Assembly: GCA_947504705.1 (NCBI GenBank)
Contig: CANNIA010000001.1
Location: 170,604-234,603, forward strand
Length of the DNA: 64,000 nucleotides
Source of the DNA: Paracoccaceae bacterium
Lineage (GTDB): Bacteria > Pseudomonadota > Alphaproteobacteria > Rhodobacterales > Rhodobacteraceae
Reading direction: 5' to 3'
Position numbers and translations under genes: made by a program. The notes beneath the pieces were generated by a model. That model was not told where the DNA came from. It ran no database searches and saw nothing but the letters and a program-made list of their open reading frames with translations. This document shows, one piece after another, positions 1 to 8,831 of this stretch (the stretch's first letter is position 1; each line of letters begins with the position of its first letter).

Positions 1-82
1 TGGCGGCCATGTGGTCTCCTAAAGGCGAATCGGGTGCGGTTTGCGAATCAATAGCGCGAATCAGGGCGGGATACAGGCCGAA

Positions 83-2017
83 TCAGCGAGTTTTCTTGAC
101 CCAGACCTGGCTATCGATCAGCGATTGCAGATGTCTTGACAGGGCGGCCCGATCTTCGCCCAGATCGGCGCTGTCGGTTGGGCCGGTTTTTTCCGACCGG
201 TGTCGGGCTTCGGCGGCCTGGGTCAGGCGCCAGGTGAGGCCTTCGTCGGGCAATCCATCCATATCCTCCATCGCATCTTCGATCTCACGCCGTGCGCCCC
301 GGCGGGCCTCAAGCTTGGCGAGCTCCTCAGCCAAGCAGAGGGCGGCGAGGTCATCGTCGGCAATATTGCGGACCGGGGGGGCAATGGCGACATGGGGGCG
401 CGTCATCAGCGCGTCAAGGGCATGGGGTGCCGACACTTGGATCTTGGCATGAAGGTCGGGCAGGTCGGCCCCGGCAAGGATCATCTGGCGCAGCGTGTCA
501 TGGTCGTCGCCGGTCAGGTCCAGCCGTTCCAGCGCGGAGGAGAAGCGGTGGATCAGGGCGGGGTGCAGGATCAGCGTGGCAAGGATGACCGCCTCGCGCA
601 GCGTTTCTTCGACCGGGCCTTGGCCTTGGGCTAGAAGGGACGATCGCGTGCTGGCCAGTGCGCCGCCGGGGGGGGCGAATTTGCGGCCGGGGCGGAAGGG
701 GCCGGGCTGGAAGGGGCGGTAAGCTTGGGCATTGGTGCAGAACAACTCGGCCCGGAGGCGTTTGATCGCGTCGGCATAGTGGTTGCGGATCGAGGGGTCC
801 GCGATCCGGGCCAGGTGGCCGCGTAAGATTTTGTCCAGCGCTGCGCGGCGTTCCGGGCTGTCGATGCTGCGGCCTTCGGTTTCGCGCTGCCAAAGGAGGT
901 GAACCATGGGTTTGGCTTGGTCGAGGACCGCCTGCATCGCGGGGGCACCTTGCGCCTTGATCAGGTCATCGGGGTCCATGCCGCCGGGCAGGATGGCAAA
1001 GCGCAGGCCCTTGCCGGCCTCCAGCATCGGCAGCGACAGGTCGATCACCCGTTGCGCGGCCCGGATACCGGCGGTGTCACCGTCCAGCGCGATGATCGGT
1101 TCATCACTGATGCGCCAGATCAGGCGAAGCTGGTCTTCGGTGACAGCCGTGCCAAGGGGGGCGACGGCAGCGGTGAAACCGGCCTCAGAGAGGGCTATCA
1201 CGTCCATATAGCCTTCGGCGACAATCAGGGGCTTGCCCTTGCCGGCAGCATCCCGCGCGGGGGATTGGTTGAAGAGGTTGCGGCCTTTGTCGAAAAGCTC
1301 GGTCTCGGGGCCGTTCAGGTATTTGGCGCGGGCATTGGGGTCGAGGCTGCGGCCGCCGAGAGAGATCAGCCGGCCTCGCCCATCACGGATTGGAAAGATG
1401 ATGCGGGCGTGGAAGCGGTCGTACATGCGTCCGCTGTCGGACTTGGCCACGACGCCAGAGGCGGTCATGAGGTCGGGGGCGATGCCCTTGGCTTGCAGGT
1501 GGTCAACAATGGCCTGCGCGTTGTCAGGCGACCAGCCGATATCCCAGCGGTCCCAGGCCTGTTCGTTGAGGCGGCGTTTCTGGGACAGATACTTGCGTGC
1601 CTCGGCCCCTGCCCCGGTCTTGAGTTGCAGGCGGTAGAATTTCACCGCCTCGTCCATCACTTGCGCCAAAAGCGTCCGGCGGTCGGCCTGTTCGGCGGCG
1701 CGCGGGTCGCGGGCGGGCATGGTCATCCCGGCTTCGCGGGCCAGCGATTCGACGGCCTCGATGAAGCTGAGGTTCTCGGCTTCCTTCACGAAGGTGACGG
1801 CGTCGCCCTTCGCGTGGCAGCCGAAGCAATAGTAAAACCCCTTGCGATCATCGACGTGGAAGCTGGCGGATTTCTCTTGATGGAACGGGCACGGCGCCCA
1901 AAAATCGCCCTTGGCCATGTTCGATTTGCGCATGTCCCAGGTGACCTTCTTCCCCACGATGGAAGAAAGCGTGACGCGGGTGCGCAGTTCGTCGAGGAAT
2001 CCGTTCGGCAGCGACAT
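83..2017 (-). CDS. dnaG: DNA primase DnaG
   Basis: A 644-aa bacterial primase that makes RNA primers for Okazaki fragments and interacts with the replicative helicase. The N-terminal zinc finger shows the CHC2 ligands at C43, H46, C64 and C67. The TOPRIM catalytic domain has the glutamate motif EGYMD at 268-272 and the metal-binding DGD at 312-314. A less conserved C-terminal region follows, as expected for the helicase-binding part. Length is normal for the family. The ATG at 2017 starts MSLPNGF, a typical primase N-terminus. The gene stands alone here: the 82 bases after its stop show nothing, and upstream lies an intergenic repeat. Confidence 0.97.
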   Translation of the reverse strand: MSLPNGFLDELRTRVTLSSIVGKKVTWDMRKSNMAKGDFWAPCPFHQEKSASFHVDDRKGFYYCFGCHAKGDAVTFVKEAENLSFIEAVESLAREAGMTMPARDPRAAEQADRRTLLAQVMDEAVKFYRLQLKTGAGAEARKYLSQKRRLNEQAWDRWDIGWSPDNAQAIVDHLQAKGIAPDLMTASGVVAKSDSGRMYDRFHARIIFPIRDGRGRLISLGGRSLDPNARAKYLNGPETELFDKGRNLFNQSPARDAAGKGKPLIVAEGYMDVIALSEAGFTAAVAPLGTAVTEDQLRLIWRISDEPIIALDGDTAGIRAAQRVIDLSLPMLEAGKGLRFAILPGGMDPDDLIKAQGAPAMQAVLDQAKPMVHLLWQRETEGRSIDSPERRAALDKILRGHLARIADPSIRNHYADAIKRLRAELFCTNAQAYRPFQPGPFRPGRKFAPPGGALASTRSSLLAQGQGPVEETLREAVILATLILHPALIHRFSSALERLDLTGDDHDTLRQMILAGADLPDLHAKIQVSAPHALDALMTRPHVAIAPPVRNIADDDLAALCLAEELAKLEARRGARREIEDAMEDMDGLPDEGLTWRLTQAAEARHRSEKTGPTDSADLGEDRAALSRHLQSLIDSQVWVKKTR

Positions 2018-2050
2018 GCGCCCGTTATAGCAGACCGCGCGTCCGTTGCA

Positions 2051-2108
2051 GCCCCCCGGGGGCGCTTCGCCCCCCGGACCCCCAGAGGATATTTTGAAAC
2101 AGAAGAAT
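2051..2108 (+). repeat. Intergenic GC-hairpin plus GAGGATATTT element, copy 1
   Basis: A G/C-rich hairpin (GGGGGCG, CTT loop, CGCCCCC type) is followed by CCCCC, then AGAGGATATTTTGAAAC and an AGAAG tail. The same arrangement occurs inverted at 50124-50180. It lies between the dnaG start and the stop of the amine oxidase gene, outside any coding sequence. I recall similar elements being common between genes in Rhodobacterales, but that is memory, not something shown here. Confidence 0.6.
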
Positions 2109-2114
2109 GCGAGG

Positions 2115-3422
2115 TTAGAGACCGAGACGGTCGCGGAGCGAATACCAGGTCATCGCCATGACGAGCATCGGCCAGCGCAAGGTCGCCCCGCCGGGGAATC
2201 GCATCTGCGGGATATTGGCCAGAAGGTCGAAGCCTTCGGCGTTGCCCTGCACGGTCTGGGCCAGGATCTTGCCGGTCAGGGTCGACAGCGCCACCCCGTG
2301 GCCGGAGCAAGCGGACCCCATCAGCACATTCGGGTGCGGGCGCATCAGCGCGGGCATCCGGTTGGTGGTGATTGCCAAGGTGCCGCCCCAGGCGTGGGTG
2401 ATCTTCACATCGGCCAGATGCGGGTAGATCTTCAGCATCGGCTTGCGCGTTGTCTTCACCAGATCGGGGAAGCGGTAGCCATAGCTTTCGCCCCCGCCGA
2501 AAAGGAGGCGGTTGTCATCCGACAGGCGCCAGTAGTTCACGACGAAATTGCTGTCGGCCACGGCGATGGGTTCGGCTAGCACGTCCTTCGCGCGGTCGCC
2601 CAAGGGTTCGGTCGCGAGAATGAAGTTGTTGATCGGCATGACGCGCGAAGGGTAGCTCGGCTCCAGGCCGCCGATATAGCCGTTCCCGGCAAGGATCACG
2701 TTATCGGCGATGACTTGGCCAATTGCGGTGCGCAGGGTGACCTTGGGGCCGGGGATCAGCTCCAGCACCTCGCTCATCTCATGGACGCGCGCCCCTGCCC
2801 GGGCGGCGGCTTTGGCAAGGCCGATGGCGAAGTTCAAGGGGTGGATATGGCCCGCGCCGCGGTCGACACTGCCACCGGCAAAGCTGTCCGAGCCGATCAG
2901 GGCGCGGATGGCGGGGCGGTCCAGCACCTCGACCTGATCATAGTCGTAGGCCTTGGCCAAGTGATCGGCGTAGCTGCGGGCGTGTGTAACTTCGGCGTCG
3001 GTATAGCAAGCATGGGCGACACCTGGGCGGAAGGTGACGGGCATCTGATGCTGGGCGATCAGGTCGCGCAGCAGGGTCTTGGCGTCTTCGGCCATGTCCC
3101 ATAGACGGCGGGCGTGGTCCTTGCCCACTGTTTTCTCAAGCCAGTCCTGATCCTGCCTTTGGCCGGACCCGACCTGCCCGCCGTTCCGCCCACTTGCGCC
3201 AAAACCGACGCGATGGGCCTCCAGCACCACTACGGACAGCCCGGCCTGCGCCAGATGCAGTGCTGCGGACAGGCCCATGAAGCCAGCCCCGACAATAGCG
3301 ACATCGGCCCTCGCCTCCCCAGCCAGCGCAGGGAAGGGATCAAGCGGGGTTCGGGTCGCGGCGTAATAGCTGGCGGGGTATTCGCCCCGCCGGTCGTTTG
3401 CGTGCAGAAGGTTCAGCGACAT
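2115..3422 (-). CDS. puuB: FAD-dependent amine oxidase (gamma-glutamylputrescine oxidase-like)
   Basis: A 435-aa flavoprotein of the DAO family. The Rossmann dinucleotide-binding stretch (DVAIVGAGFMGLSAALHL) is near residues 40-58, and there is a second FAD-contact region near the C-terminus (GSACSGHGVALS). In Puu-type polyamine breakdown such enzymes oxidise gamma-glutamylputrescine to the aldehyde. I chose the ATG at 3422 because it overlaps the TGA of the upstream glutamine-synthetase-like gene (TGATG), which suggests translational coupling; an upstream alternative start at 3455 would sit inside that gene. The substrate is inferred from the neighbours and could be another gamma-glutamyl amine. 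Confidence 0.8.
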   Translation of the reverse strand: MSLNLLHANDRRGEYPASYYAATRTPLDPFPALAGEARADVAIVGAGFMGLSAALHLAQAGLSVVVLEAHRVGFGASGRNGGQVGSGQRQDQDWLEKTVGKDHARRLWDMAEDAKTLLRDLIAQHQMPVTFRPGVAHACYTDAEVTHARSYADHLAKAYDYDQVEVLDRPAIRALIGSDSFAGGSVDRGAGHIHPLNFAIGLAKAAARAGARVHEMSEVLELIPGPKVTLRTAIGQVIADNVILAGNGYIGGLEPSYPSRVMPINNFILATEPLGDRAKDVLAEPIAVADSNFVVNYWRLSDDNRLLFGGGESYGYRFPDLVKTTRKPMLKIYPHLADVKITHAWGGTLAITTNRMPALMRPHPNVLMGSACSGHGVALSTLTGKILAQTVQGNAEGFDLLANIPQMRFPGGATLRWPMLVMAMTWYSLRDRLGL

Positions 3423-4777
3423 CACACGTTCAACAGGAGATGCTCCCGCTCCCACGGGCTGATGACTTGCAGGAACTCTTTGTATTCGTTCCGCTTTACA
3501 GAGTCATAGACCTTGATGAAATCGACACCCATCACCTCGTGCAACGCCTTGTCCTCGTCCAGCAGGTCCAGCGCGTCACCCAGGTTCACCGGGATATCCT
3601 CGTTGTCGATATAGGCCGAGCCGATGAATTCCGGCCGTGCCCCGGTCTTGTTCATCAACCCCAGATAGCCGCAGGCCAGGGTAGAGGCGATGCCGAGATA
3701 GGGGTTGCAATCCATCCCCGGCAGGCGGTTTTCGACCCGGCGGGCGGCGGCGCTGCTGATCGGGATCCGCAGGCCCGTGGTCCGGTTGTCGCGGCCCCAT
3801 TCCAGGTTGATCGGCGCGGCAAAGTCCGGGACGTAGCGGCGGTAGCTGTTCACGTAAGGCGCAAACAGCGCTACACTGGCACCTAGATGCTTTTGCATCC
3901 CGCCGATGAAATGCAGGAAAGCATCGGTCTCGACCCCTTTCGGGCCGGAGAAGATGTTCTTGCCGGTCTTGGTGTCGACAACCGAGGTGTGGATATGCAT
4001 GGCGCTTCCGGGTTCACCCGCGATCGGCTTGGCCATGAAGGTGGCAAAGCAGTCGTGGCGCAGCGCCGCCTCACGGATCAGGCGTTTGAAGAAGAAGACC
4101 TCGTCGGCCAGCCGGATCGGGTCGCCATGGGCAAGGTTCAGCTCGATCTGGCCCGCGCCGCCTTCTTGCAGGATGCCGTCGATTTCCAGACCCTGCGCTT
4201 CGGCATAGTCGTAAAGGTCGTCAATGACCTTGCCGTATTCGTCGATGGCCGACAGGCTGTAGGCCTGTTTGCCGGCTGCCCGGCGGCCAGACCGCCCCAT
4301 CGGCGGAATGACCGGCTGGTTCGGGTCGATGTTGCGGGCGGTCAGGAAGAACTCCATCTCGGGCGCGACGACCGGTTTCCAGCCTTGGGCGGCGTATAGG
4401 TCAACGATGCGGCGCAACACGTTGCGCGGGCTGAAGGCGACAAGGTTGCCCTCTTGGTCCTTGGCGTCATGGATGACTTGCAGCGTCACATCGGCAGTCC
4501 AGGGCGCGGCTGTCGCGGTGGACCAGTCGGGTTCAAGGATCATGTCTGGTTCGGTGAAGGCGTCAAAGGGGTTGTCGGCCCATTCGCCGGTGATCGTTTG
4601 CAGGAAGATCGAGTTCGGCAGGAAGTAGTTGGTCTGCTTGCCGAATTTCGCGGCGGGCATCGCCTTGCCCCGCGCCACCCCGGCGATGTCGCCGATGATG
4701 CATTCCACTTCGTCTACCCGGCGGTTGCCGATGTAGTCGCGCGCTGCCTGCGGCAGCTGGTCGGTCCATTTGGACAT
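3422..4777 (-). CDS. puuA: Glutamine synthetase-like ligase (gamma-glutamylputrescine synthetase-like)
   Basis: A 451-aa member of the glutamine synthetase superfamily. The N-terminal beta-grasp region reads VECIIGDIAGVARGKAMP; catalytic-domain segments include the glutamate motif PEMEFF near 140, HIHTS near 270 and the arginine-rich NRTTGLRIP region near 335. It lacks the adenylylation-site context of true GlnA. Together with the adjacent flavin oxidase, amidotransferase and a second ligase it fits ATP-dependent gamma-glutamylation of an amine such as putrescine. The ATG at 4777 (MSKWTDQ) is preferred over an in-frame GTG three codons upstream. The stop overlaps the start of the oxidase gene. 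Confidence 0.85.
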   Translation of the reverse strand: MSKWTDQLPQAARDYIGNRRVDEVECIIGDIAGVARGKAMPAAKFGKQTNYFLPNSIFLQTITGEWADNPFDAFTEPDMILEPDWSTATAAPWTADVTLQVIHDAKDQEGNLVAFSPRNVLRRIVDLYAAQGWKPVVAPEMEFFLTARNIDPNQPVIPPMGRSGRRAAGKQAYSLSAIDEYGKVIDDLYDYAEAQGLEIDGILQEGGAGQIELNLAHGDPIRLADEVFFFKRLIREAALRHDCFATFMAKPIAGEPGSAMHIHTSVVDTKTGKNIFSGPKGVETDAFLHFIGGMQKHLGASVALFAPYVNSYRRYVPDFAAPINLEWGRDNRTTGLRIPISSAAARRVENRLPGMDCNPYLGIASTLACGYLGLMNKTGARPEFIGSAYIDNEDIPVNLGDALDLLDEDKALHEVMGVDFIKVYDSVKRNEYKEFLQVISPWEREHLLLNV

Positions 4778-4820
4778 GAAGATCACACGTTTTTTGGGGG
4801 GTGGCCCCCGCGACTGACAA

Positions 4821-5528
4821 TCAGGCGCGGAGCTTCTCGGCCCCAGTTTTCGCTGGTCGGGTCAGAAAGAATTGGGATATCCGTTCGGCCATCGACGGGC
4901 TGTCGAGGGTCGTGTCGATGCGGTTGGTTGCATCGGCAAGGATTGCGTCGGGGACCAGACCCGGGCCCCGGAATTTGATCAGCCCCGCCATGAACTCCTT
5001 GCGGAACTCCGGGTGGGGTTGGACGGTAAGCATGCGGTCATCGTAAAGCAGCGCCGCATTCTCGCAAAACTCGGTAGAGGCAAGAACCTTGGCCCCCTCC
5101 GGCTTTTGGGTGACCTGGTCCTGATGCCAAGCATTCAGCGTCACCTTGTGATCGCCGAAATCGTATTCGGTGGGGCCGACCGACCAGCCACCCGGGTATT
5201 TTTCAACCTTGCCGCCCATCGCTTGCGCGATGATCTGGTGGCCGAAGCAGACGCCGACCATCGGGACATGCTCGGCAAAGGCCTTACGGATGAAGTCTTC
5301 CAAGGGCGGGATCCAGGGGTGATCCTCATAGGCCCCGAAACGCGAGCCGGTGATCAGCCAGCCTTCGCAGTCATGCACATCCTTCGGGAATTCGCTGCGC
5401 AGGACGGCATAGCGGCTGAAGGTCAGGCCCCGCCCGGCAAGCAGGGTCTCGAAGAAATCCGGGTAATCGCCCATATCGGCGCGCAAAGCGTCGGGGGATT
5501 CGCCGGTTTGAAGGATGCCGATATGCAT
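4821..5528 (-). CDS. Class I glutamine amidotransferase (GuaA-like domain)
   Basis: A 235-aa GATase1 protein. The nucleophile elbow GVCFGHQ places the catalytic Cys at residue 94, and HPEF near residue 180 supplies the His-X-Glu pair. It lies between two glutamine-synthetase-like genes. In Puu-type pathways a class I amidotransferase-fold enzyme (PuuD) hydrolyses gamma-glutamyl-GABA; this protein resembles the GuaA-like group more than PuuD, so an exact reaction cannot be assigned. The start is the ATG at 5528 (MHIGILQ); the upstream extension in the same frame crosses a terminator-like hairpin and is not credible. Confidence 0.8.
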   Translation of the reverse strand: MHIGILQTGESPDALRADMGDYPDFFETLLAGRGLTFSRYAVLRSEFPKDVHDCEGWLITGSRFGAYEDHPWIPPLEDFIRKAFAEHVPMVGVCFGHQIIAQAMGGKVEKYPGGWSVGPTEYDFGDHKVTLNAWHQDQVTQKPEGAKVLASTEFCENAALLYDDRMLTVQPHPEFRKEFMAGLIKFRGPGLVPDAILADATNRIDTTLDSPSMAERISQFFLTRPAKTGAEKLRA

Positions 5529-5562
5529 CGTTTGGGTCCCGTGGTTTTCTCTAAGGTGGCCG

Positions 5563-5592
5563 CAAGGCCCCCCTTCGGTCAAGGGGGCCTTG
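5563..5592 (-). terminator. Hairpin between the second GS-like gene and the amidotransferase
   Basis: A perfect 10-bp stem, CAAGGCCCCC (5563-5572) with GGGGGCCTTG (5583-5592), encloses a 10-base loop. It lies just after the stop of the 5604-6944 gene and before the start at 5528. There is no long U-run, so it may be a pause, attenuator or mRNA-end hairpin rather than a strong terminator. Confidence 0.55.
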
Positions 5593-5603
5593 TTTAGGAT
5601 CGG

Positions 5604-6944
5604 TCAGACGGTGTCGAGGTAAAGCTCGATCCGCTCTTCCGGAGTAAGCTCGTTAATATAGTGCAGTTCCTGGCGCTTGGTCTGCACCAAGTTGCGGATC
5701 AGCTCTTTCGGCAGGAAACGCGACAAGATGTCGGAATGCTCGAACGCATCAATCGCTTCTTCCCAAGTGCCGGGGATCTGATCCAAGTCCATCGCATAGG
5801 CGTTGCCGGTCACCGGCGGCGGCGGTTCCACCGCGTCTTCCAGCCCGGTCAGCGCTGCCCCAAGGATGGCGGCAAGCATCAGATAGGGGTTCACGTCGCC
5901 ACCGGCCACGCGATGTTCGATCCGGCGGGCCGACGGGTTCCCGGCCGGGATACGGATCGCCGAGGTGCGGTTTTCATAGCCCCAGCTGATCGCGGTCGGG
6001 GCATGCTTGTCGGGCACCAGACGGTCATAGCTGTTCATGTGCGGCGCAAACAGCAGCGTGCTGTCATGCATCGCCGACAAGCAGCCGGCCACAGCGTGAC
6101 GCAGTTGCGCAGTACCTTTCGGACCGCCCGAGTCAAAGATGTTCTCGCCCTTGTCGTCCAGGATCGAGAAGTGGGTGTGCAGACCCGACCCCGAATATTC
6201 CAGATAAGGCTTGGCCATGAAGCTGGCAGCAAAGCCATGGCGACGGGCAAGGCCCTTGACCAACATCTTGAACAACCAGGCATCATCGGCAGCGCGCAGC
6301 GCGTCGTCGCAGTGCATCAGGTTCACTTCGAACTGGCCCAGACCGGTTTCCGACGTGGTGGTGTCGGCCGGGATGTCCATCGCTTCGCAGGCATCATAAA
6401 GGTCGGTGAAGAAGGTGTCGAAAGCGTCCAGCGCGCGGATCGACAGCGTCTCGGCGGCCTTGCGGCGCTTGCCCGAGCGGGGGCTGGCGGGGACCTGCAT
6501 GGTCTTGCCGCTGTCGTCGATCAGAAAGAATTCCAGCTCCATCGCGCAGACCGGGGTCAGGCCCTTGGCCTTGTAACGGTCAACCACAGCGCGCAGCGCA
6601 TGGCGGGGGTCACCGTCGTAAGGTTGGCCGTTTTCGCGGAACATCCAGATCGGGAGGAGTGCTGTCGGCGCCTCAAGCCAAGGCATCGGCATGAAGCCGC
6701 GCTCGGTGGGCTTCAACACGCCATCGGCGTCGCCCTGTTCAAAGACCAGCGGGCTATCGTCAATATCCTCGCCCCAGATGTCGAGGTTCAGGACCGAGAA
6801 GGGGAACCGGGTTCCGTCCTTCACGACCTTGTCGGCAAATCGGGCGGGCACACGTTTGCCACGGGCTTGGCCGTTCAGATCCACGGCGGCCACGCGAATG
6901 GTCCGCACGTCGGGGTGCTTGCGCAGGTAGTCTTTCATCATCAT
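5604..6944 (-). CDS. Second glutamine synthetase-like ligase
   Basis: A 446-aa glutamine synthetase superfamily protein, clearly diverged from the one at 3422-4777. Visible segments are RVAAVDLNGQARGKRVP at the N-terminus, the glutamate motif AMELEFFLID, GLHTHFS near 255 and ENRTSAIRIPAG near 325. Two such ligases next to an amine oxidase and an amidotransferase suggest gamma-glutamylation of different amines, or one working as a glutamate-amine ligase in a parallel branch. Three consecutive ATG codons occur at 6944-6936; none has a strong ribosome site, and an in-frame GTG at 6962 is the other option. Confidence 0.82.
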   Translation of the reverse strand: MMMKDYLRKHPDVRTIRVAAVDLNGQARGKRVPARFADKVVKDGTRFPFSVLNLDIWGEDIDDSPLVFEQGDADGVLKPTERGFMPMPWLEAPTALLPIWMFRENGQPYDGDPRHALRAVVDRYKAKGLTPVCAMELEFFLIDDSGKTMQVPASPRSGKRRKAAETLSIRALDAFDTFFTDLYDACEAMDIPADTTTSETGLGQFEVNLMHCDDALRAADDAWLFKMLVKGLARRHGFAASFMAKPYLEYSGSGLHTHFSILDDKGENIFDSGGPKGTAQLRHAVAGCLSAMHDSTLLFAPHMNSYDRLVPDKHAPTAISWGYENRTSAIRIPAGNPSARRIEHRVAGGDVNPYLMLAAILGAALTGLEDAVEPPPPVTGNAYAMDLDQIPGTWEEAIDAFEHSDILSRFLPKELIRNLVQTKRQELHYINELTPEERIELYLDTV

Positions 6945-7104
6945 TTTTCGAGGCAGAGGCACGGTCTACCCGCGCCATCGGAGCCCGAAAGGCCCGCCTG
7001 ATGCGCAGGATGCGGACCATGCCCTTGGTCCTTCTCCTGGTTTTGATCGCCTTCCCGACACCGCCATGTAGGCCAAGGCGCGGGTCCGGGCGGGTGCCCA
7101 GATA

Positions 7105-7116
7105 ATTTGATCAAAT
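7105..7116. promoter_or_regulatory. Perfect 12-bp palindrome upstream of the GS-like operon
   Basis: ATTTGATCAAAT is a perfect AT-rich palindrome in otherwise GC-rich DNA, about 160 bases upstream of the minus-strand GS-like gene and about 70 bases beyond the stop of the binding-protein gene. It looks like the operator of a dimeric regulator. No regulator gene lies next to it and no known factor is assigned. Confidence 0.4.
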
Positions 7117-7187
7117 CAAACCTACCCTTGGATGTGGCTCGGACGCAAGCAGATTCTGTTGGCTTTTGTTGGATGACACGGATCACA

Positions 7188-7892
7188 TTAGAACCAGCGG
7201 TCCTCCAACCGGTCGAGCGTGCCGTCCAGTCGCAAGGCATCCAACGTGGCATTCAGGCTGTCGAGAAGCTGGGTATTCCCTTTGCAGACGGCCATCGCGA
7301 TGCCATCGTCAGGGATCATTTCCGAATACAGGAATTGCAGGCCATTGGCGTCGGCAAAGTCCTGCATATCGCTGCGCGACGAAAACGGGCCAAGCGCAAG
7401 ATCGGCCCTGCCGTCCAAAAGGGCCTGCAGCACCTCTGGTTCGGTCGGGAAGGTGATGGTGCGATAGCCAAGTTTGCGCAGATGGGTTTCATGCACGGTG
7501 CCCGACTGCACAGCGATCAGCGCCTCGGCGGGTGGCAAGGCCTCAGGCGGGCCAAGATACCATTCCTCAGGGTCGGAACTGTCGATCGCTTGGGTGAAAT
7601 CGACCAGATCGCGCCGCTCATCTGTCACGGCAATGCCGCCAATGATGATGTCGAACCGCCCCGACATGACGCCGGGGATCAATTCGTCGAAGTGGACGTT
7701 CTGCCATGTGCAGCGCCAAGCGAGGCGCGTGCAAATGTCATCCATCAGATCGCGGTCATGGCCAGTGATCGTGCCTTGGTCATCCACATAGGTATAGGCG
7801 GGAAACGGGGCTTCGGTCCCGATGACCACGGGTTCGGACGCCGCAAGGGTCAGGCCCGCCACAATCCCCGCAAAGGCTCCAAGGCACGACAT
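7188..7892 (-). CDS. Periplasmic amino-acid/amine-type solute-binding protein
   Basis: A 234-aa protein with an N-terminal signal peptide (about residues 1-18) and an SBP family 3 fold: TEAPFPAYTYVDDQGTITG near the start, IIIGGIAVTDERRDLVDFT in the middle, and a tail typical of extracytoplasmic binding domains. Family members capture polar amino acids, opines or amines for ABC transporters. No permease or ATPase gene is adjacent, so it is an orphan. Its position beside amine-metabolism genes makes a polyamine or amino-acid ligand plausible, but this is inference only. Confidence 0.8.
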   Translation of the reverse strand: MSCLGAFAGIVAGLTLAASEPVVIGTEAPFPAYTYVDDQGTITGHDRDLMDDICTRLAWRCTWQNVHFDELIPGVMSGRFDIIIGGIAVTDERRDLVDFTQAIDSSDPEEWYLGPPEALPPAEALIAVQSGTVHETHLRKLGYRTITFPTEPEVLQALLDGRADLALGPFSSRSDMQDFADANGLQFLYSEMIPDDGIAMAVCKGNTQLLDSLNATLDALRLDGTLDRLEDRWF

Positions 7893-8060
7893 CAGGCGGC
7901 CCTTGCCACAGGGAGGCCCGGTCTGGCCTGAGTTTCACGCGGGGGGCTGGTTCTGACGGGCACGCTTTCTTCCAGCTGGTTGATCATTCGACTGCGCATA
8001 GTTGCTGTCACAGGCCGTAAGGGAAGTAGGGCGAAGAACGCGGCGCATTGCAACGTCGAA

Positions 8061-8831
8061 TCAGGTCTGCCCGGCGATCTGGTCAGGCGAGGGCGGGTTC
8101 GGCACCGCCAGATAGGCGTCGACCGGAATCCTTGTCAGACCTTGCAGGCCAAGCGTGGCGCGGTCGGCGGGGGAAAGCGCCGCGATGGCCTCGCTTGCGG
8201 CAGCGAAGATCGGCTCGGGGTCCCGACCCTGCGCCGTGATATAAGGCAGACCGGGCGTCGGGTCGGTCAGGCCCACGGGTTTAAGGGCGGCCATCATCGG
8301 GTCATGCGCCTGCAACAGCCGGAAGGTCACCGCATCTAAAGCTGCGATATCAGCGCGACCCTCGGCGACAGCTAGGGCAGAAAGCCGATGCCCGCCGGAC
8401 TGTAACGCAGGGGGAAGCCGGGTGCCAAGTTTGGCCGCATGGGTCTGCGGCGCGGCCCAGCCGGATTGGGACAGCGCTTCGTTATAGGCGAAGCGCGCGC
8501 CGTCGAAGTCGGCTACAGTGCCGCGCGGGTCATCGGCGCGAGAGACGAACACCGAACGGTAGTAACCGGGCGCACAGCCCTCGACCCCGAAATCGGGGGT
8601 GCCAACATAGGTGACCTGGCCATGGAGCCGGGAGCGGAACGGATAGCCACAGGTTTGCGACAGCAGCAGATCGGGCGACTGCCATGCCTGCCAATAGGCC
8701 CCTTCACCCCGGGTCAGCGCATCCGGTGCCTCGGCACCGGCCTTGCGCAAGTTGTCACGGATCAGCGCCCAAAGCCGGTCATTGACCGCCATCAACGGGC
8801 CGAAATCGTACATTCCAAGGCTGGCGATCAT
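8061..8831 (-). CDS. PhnD-like phosphate/phosphonate binding protein, no obvious signal peptide
   Basis: A 256-aa protein resembling the PhnD/SsuA2-type periplasmic binding fold: MYDFGPLMAVNDRLW at the start, a central LSQTCGYPF, FARFAYNEALSQSGW-like recognition, and a second lobe with ADIAALDAVTFRLL. PhnD proteins bind phosphonates or phosphite. The N-terminus shows no clear signal sequence, so it may act in the cytoplasm or the true start may differ. Its ATG overlaps the stop of the TerB-like gene by four bases (ATGA). No transporter genes are adjacent. Confidence 0.7.
   Translation of the reverse strand: MIASLGMYDFGPLMAVNDRLWALIRDNLRKAGAEAPDALTRGEGAYWQAWQSPDLLLSQTCGYPFRSRLHGQVTYVGTPDFGVEGCAPGYYRSVFVSRADDPRGTVADFDGARFAYNEALSQSGWAAPQTHAAKLGTRLPPALQSGGHRLSALAVAEGRADIAALDAVTFRLLQAHDPMMAALKPVGLTDPTPGLPYITAQGRDPEPIFAAASEAIAALSPADRATLGLQGLTRIPVDAYLAVPNPPSPDQIAGQT

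Noticed and set aside
200..2161. Long plus-strand open frames across the dnaG region (e.g. 899-2161)
   Set aside because: They are antisense shadows of dnaG in high-GC DNA; composition is Gly/His/Val-biased and no family is visible.
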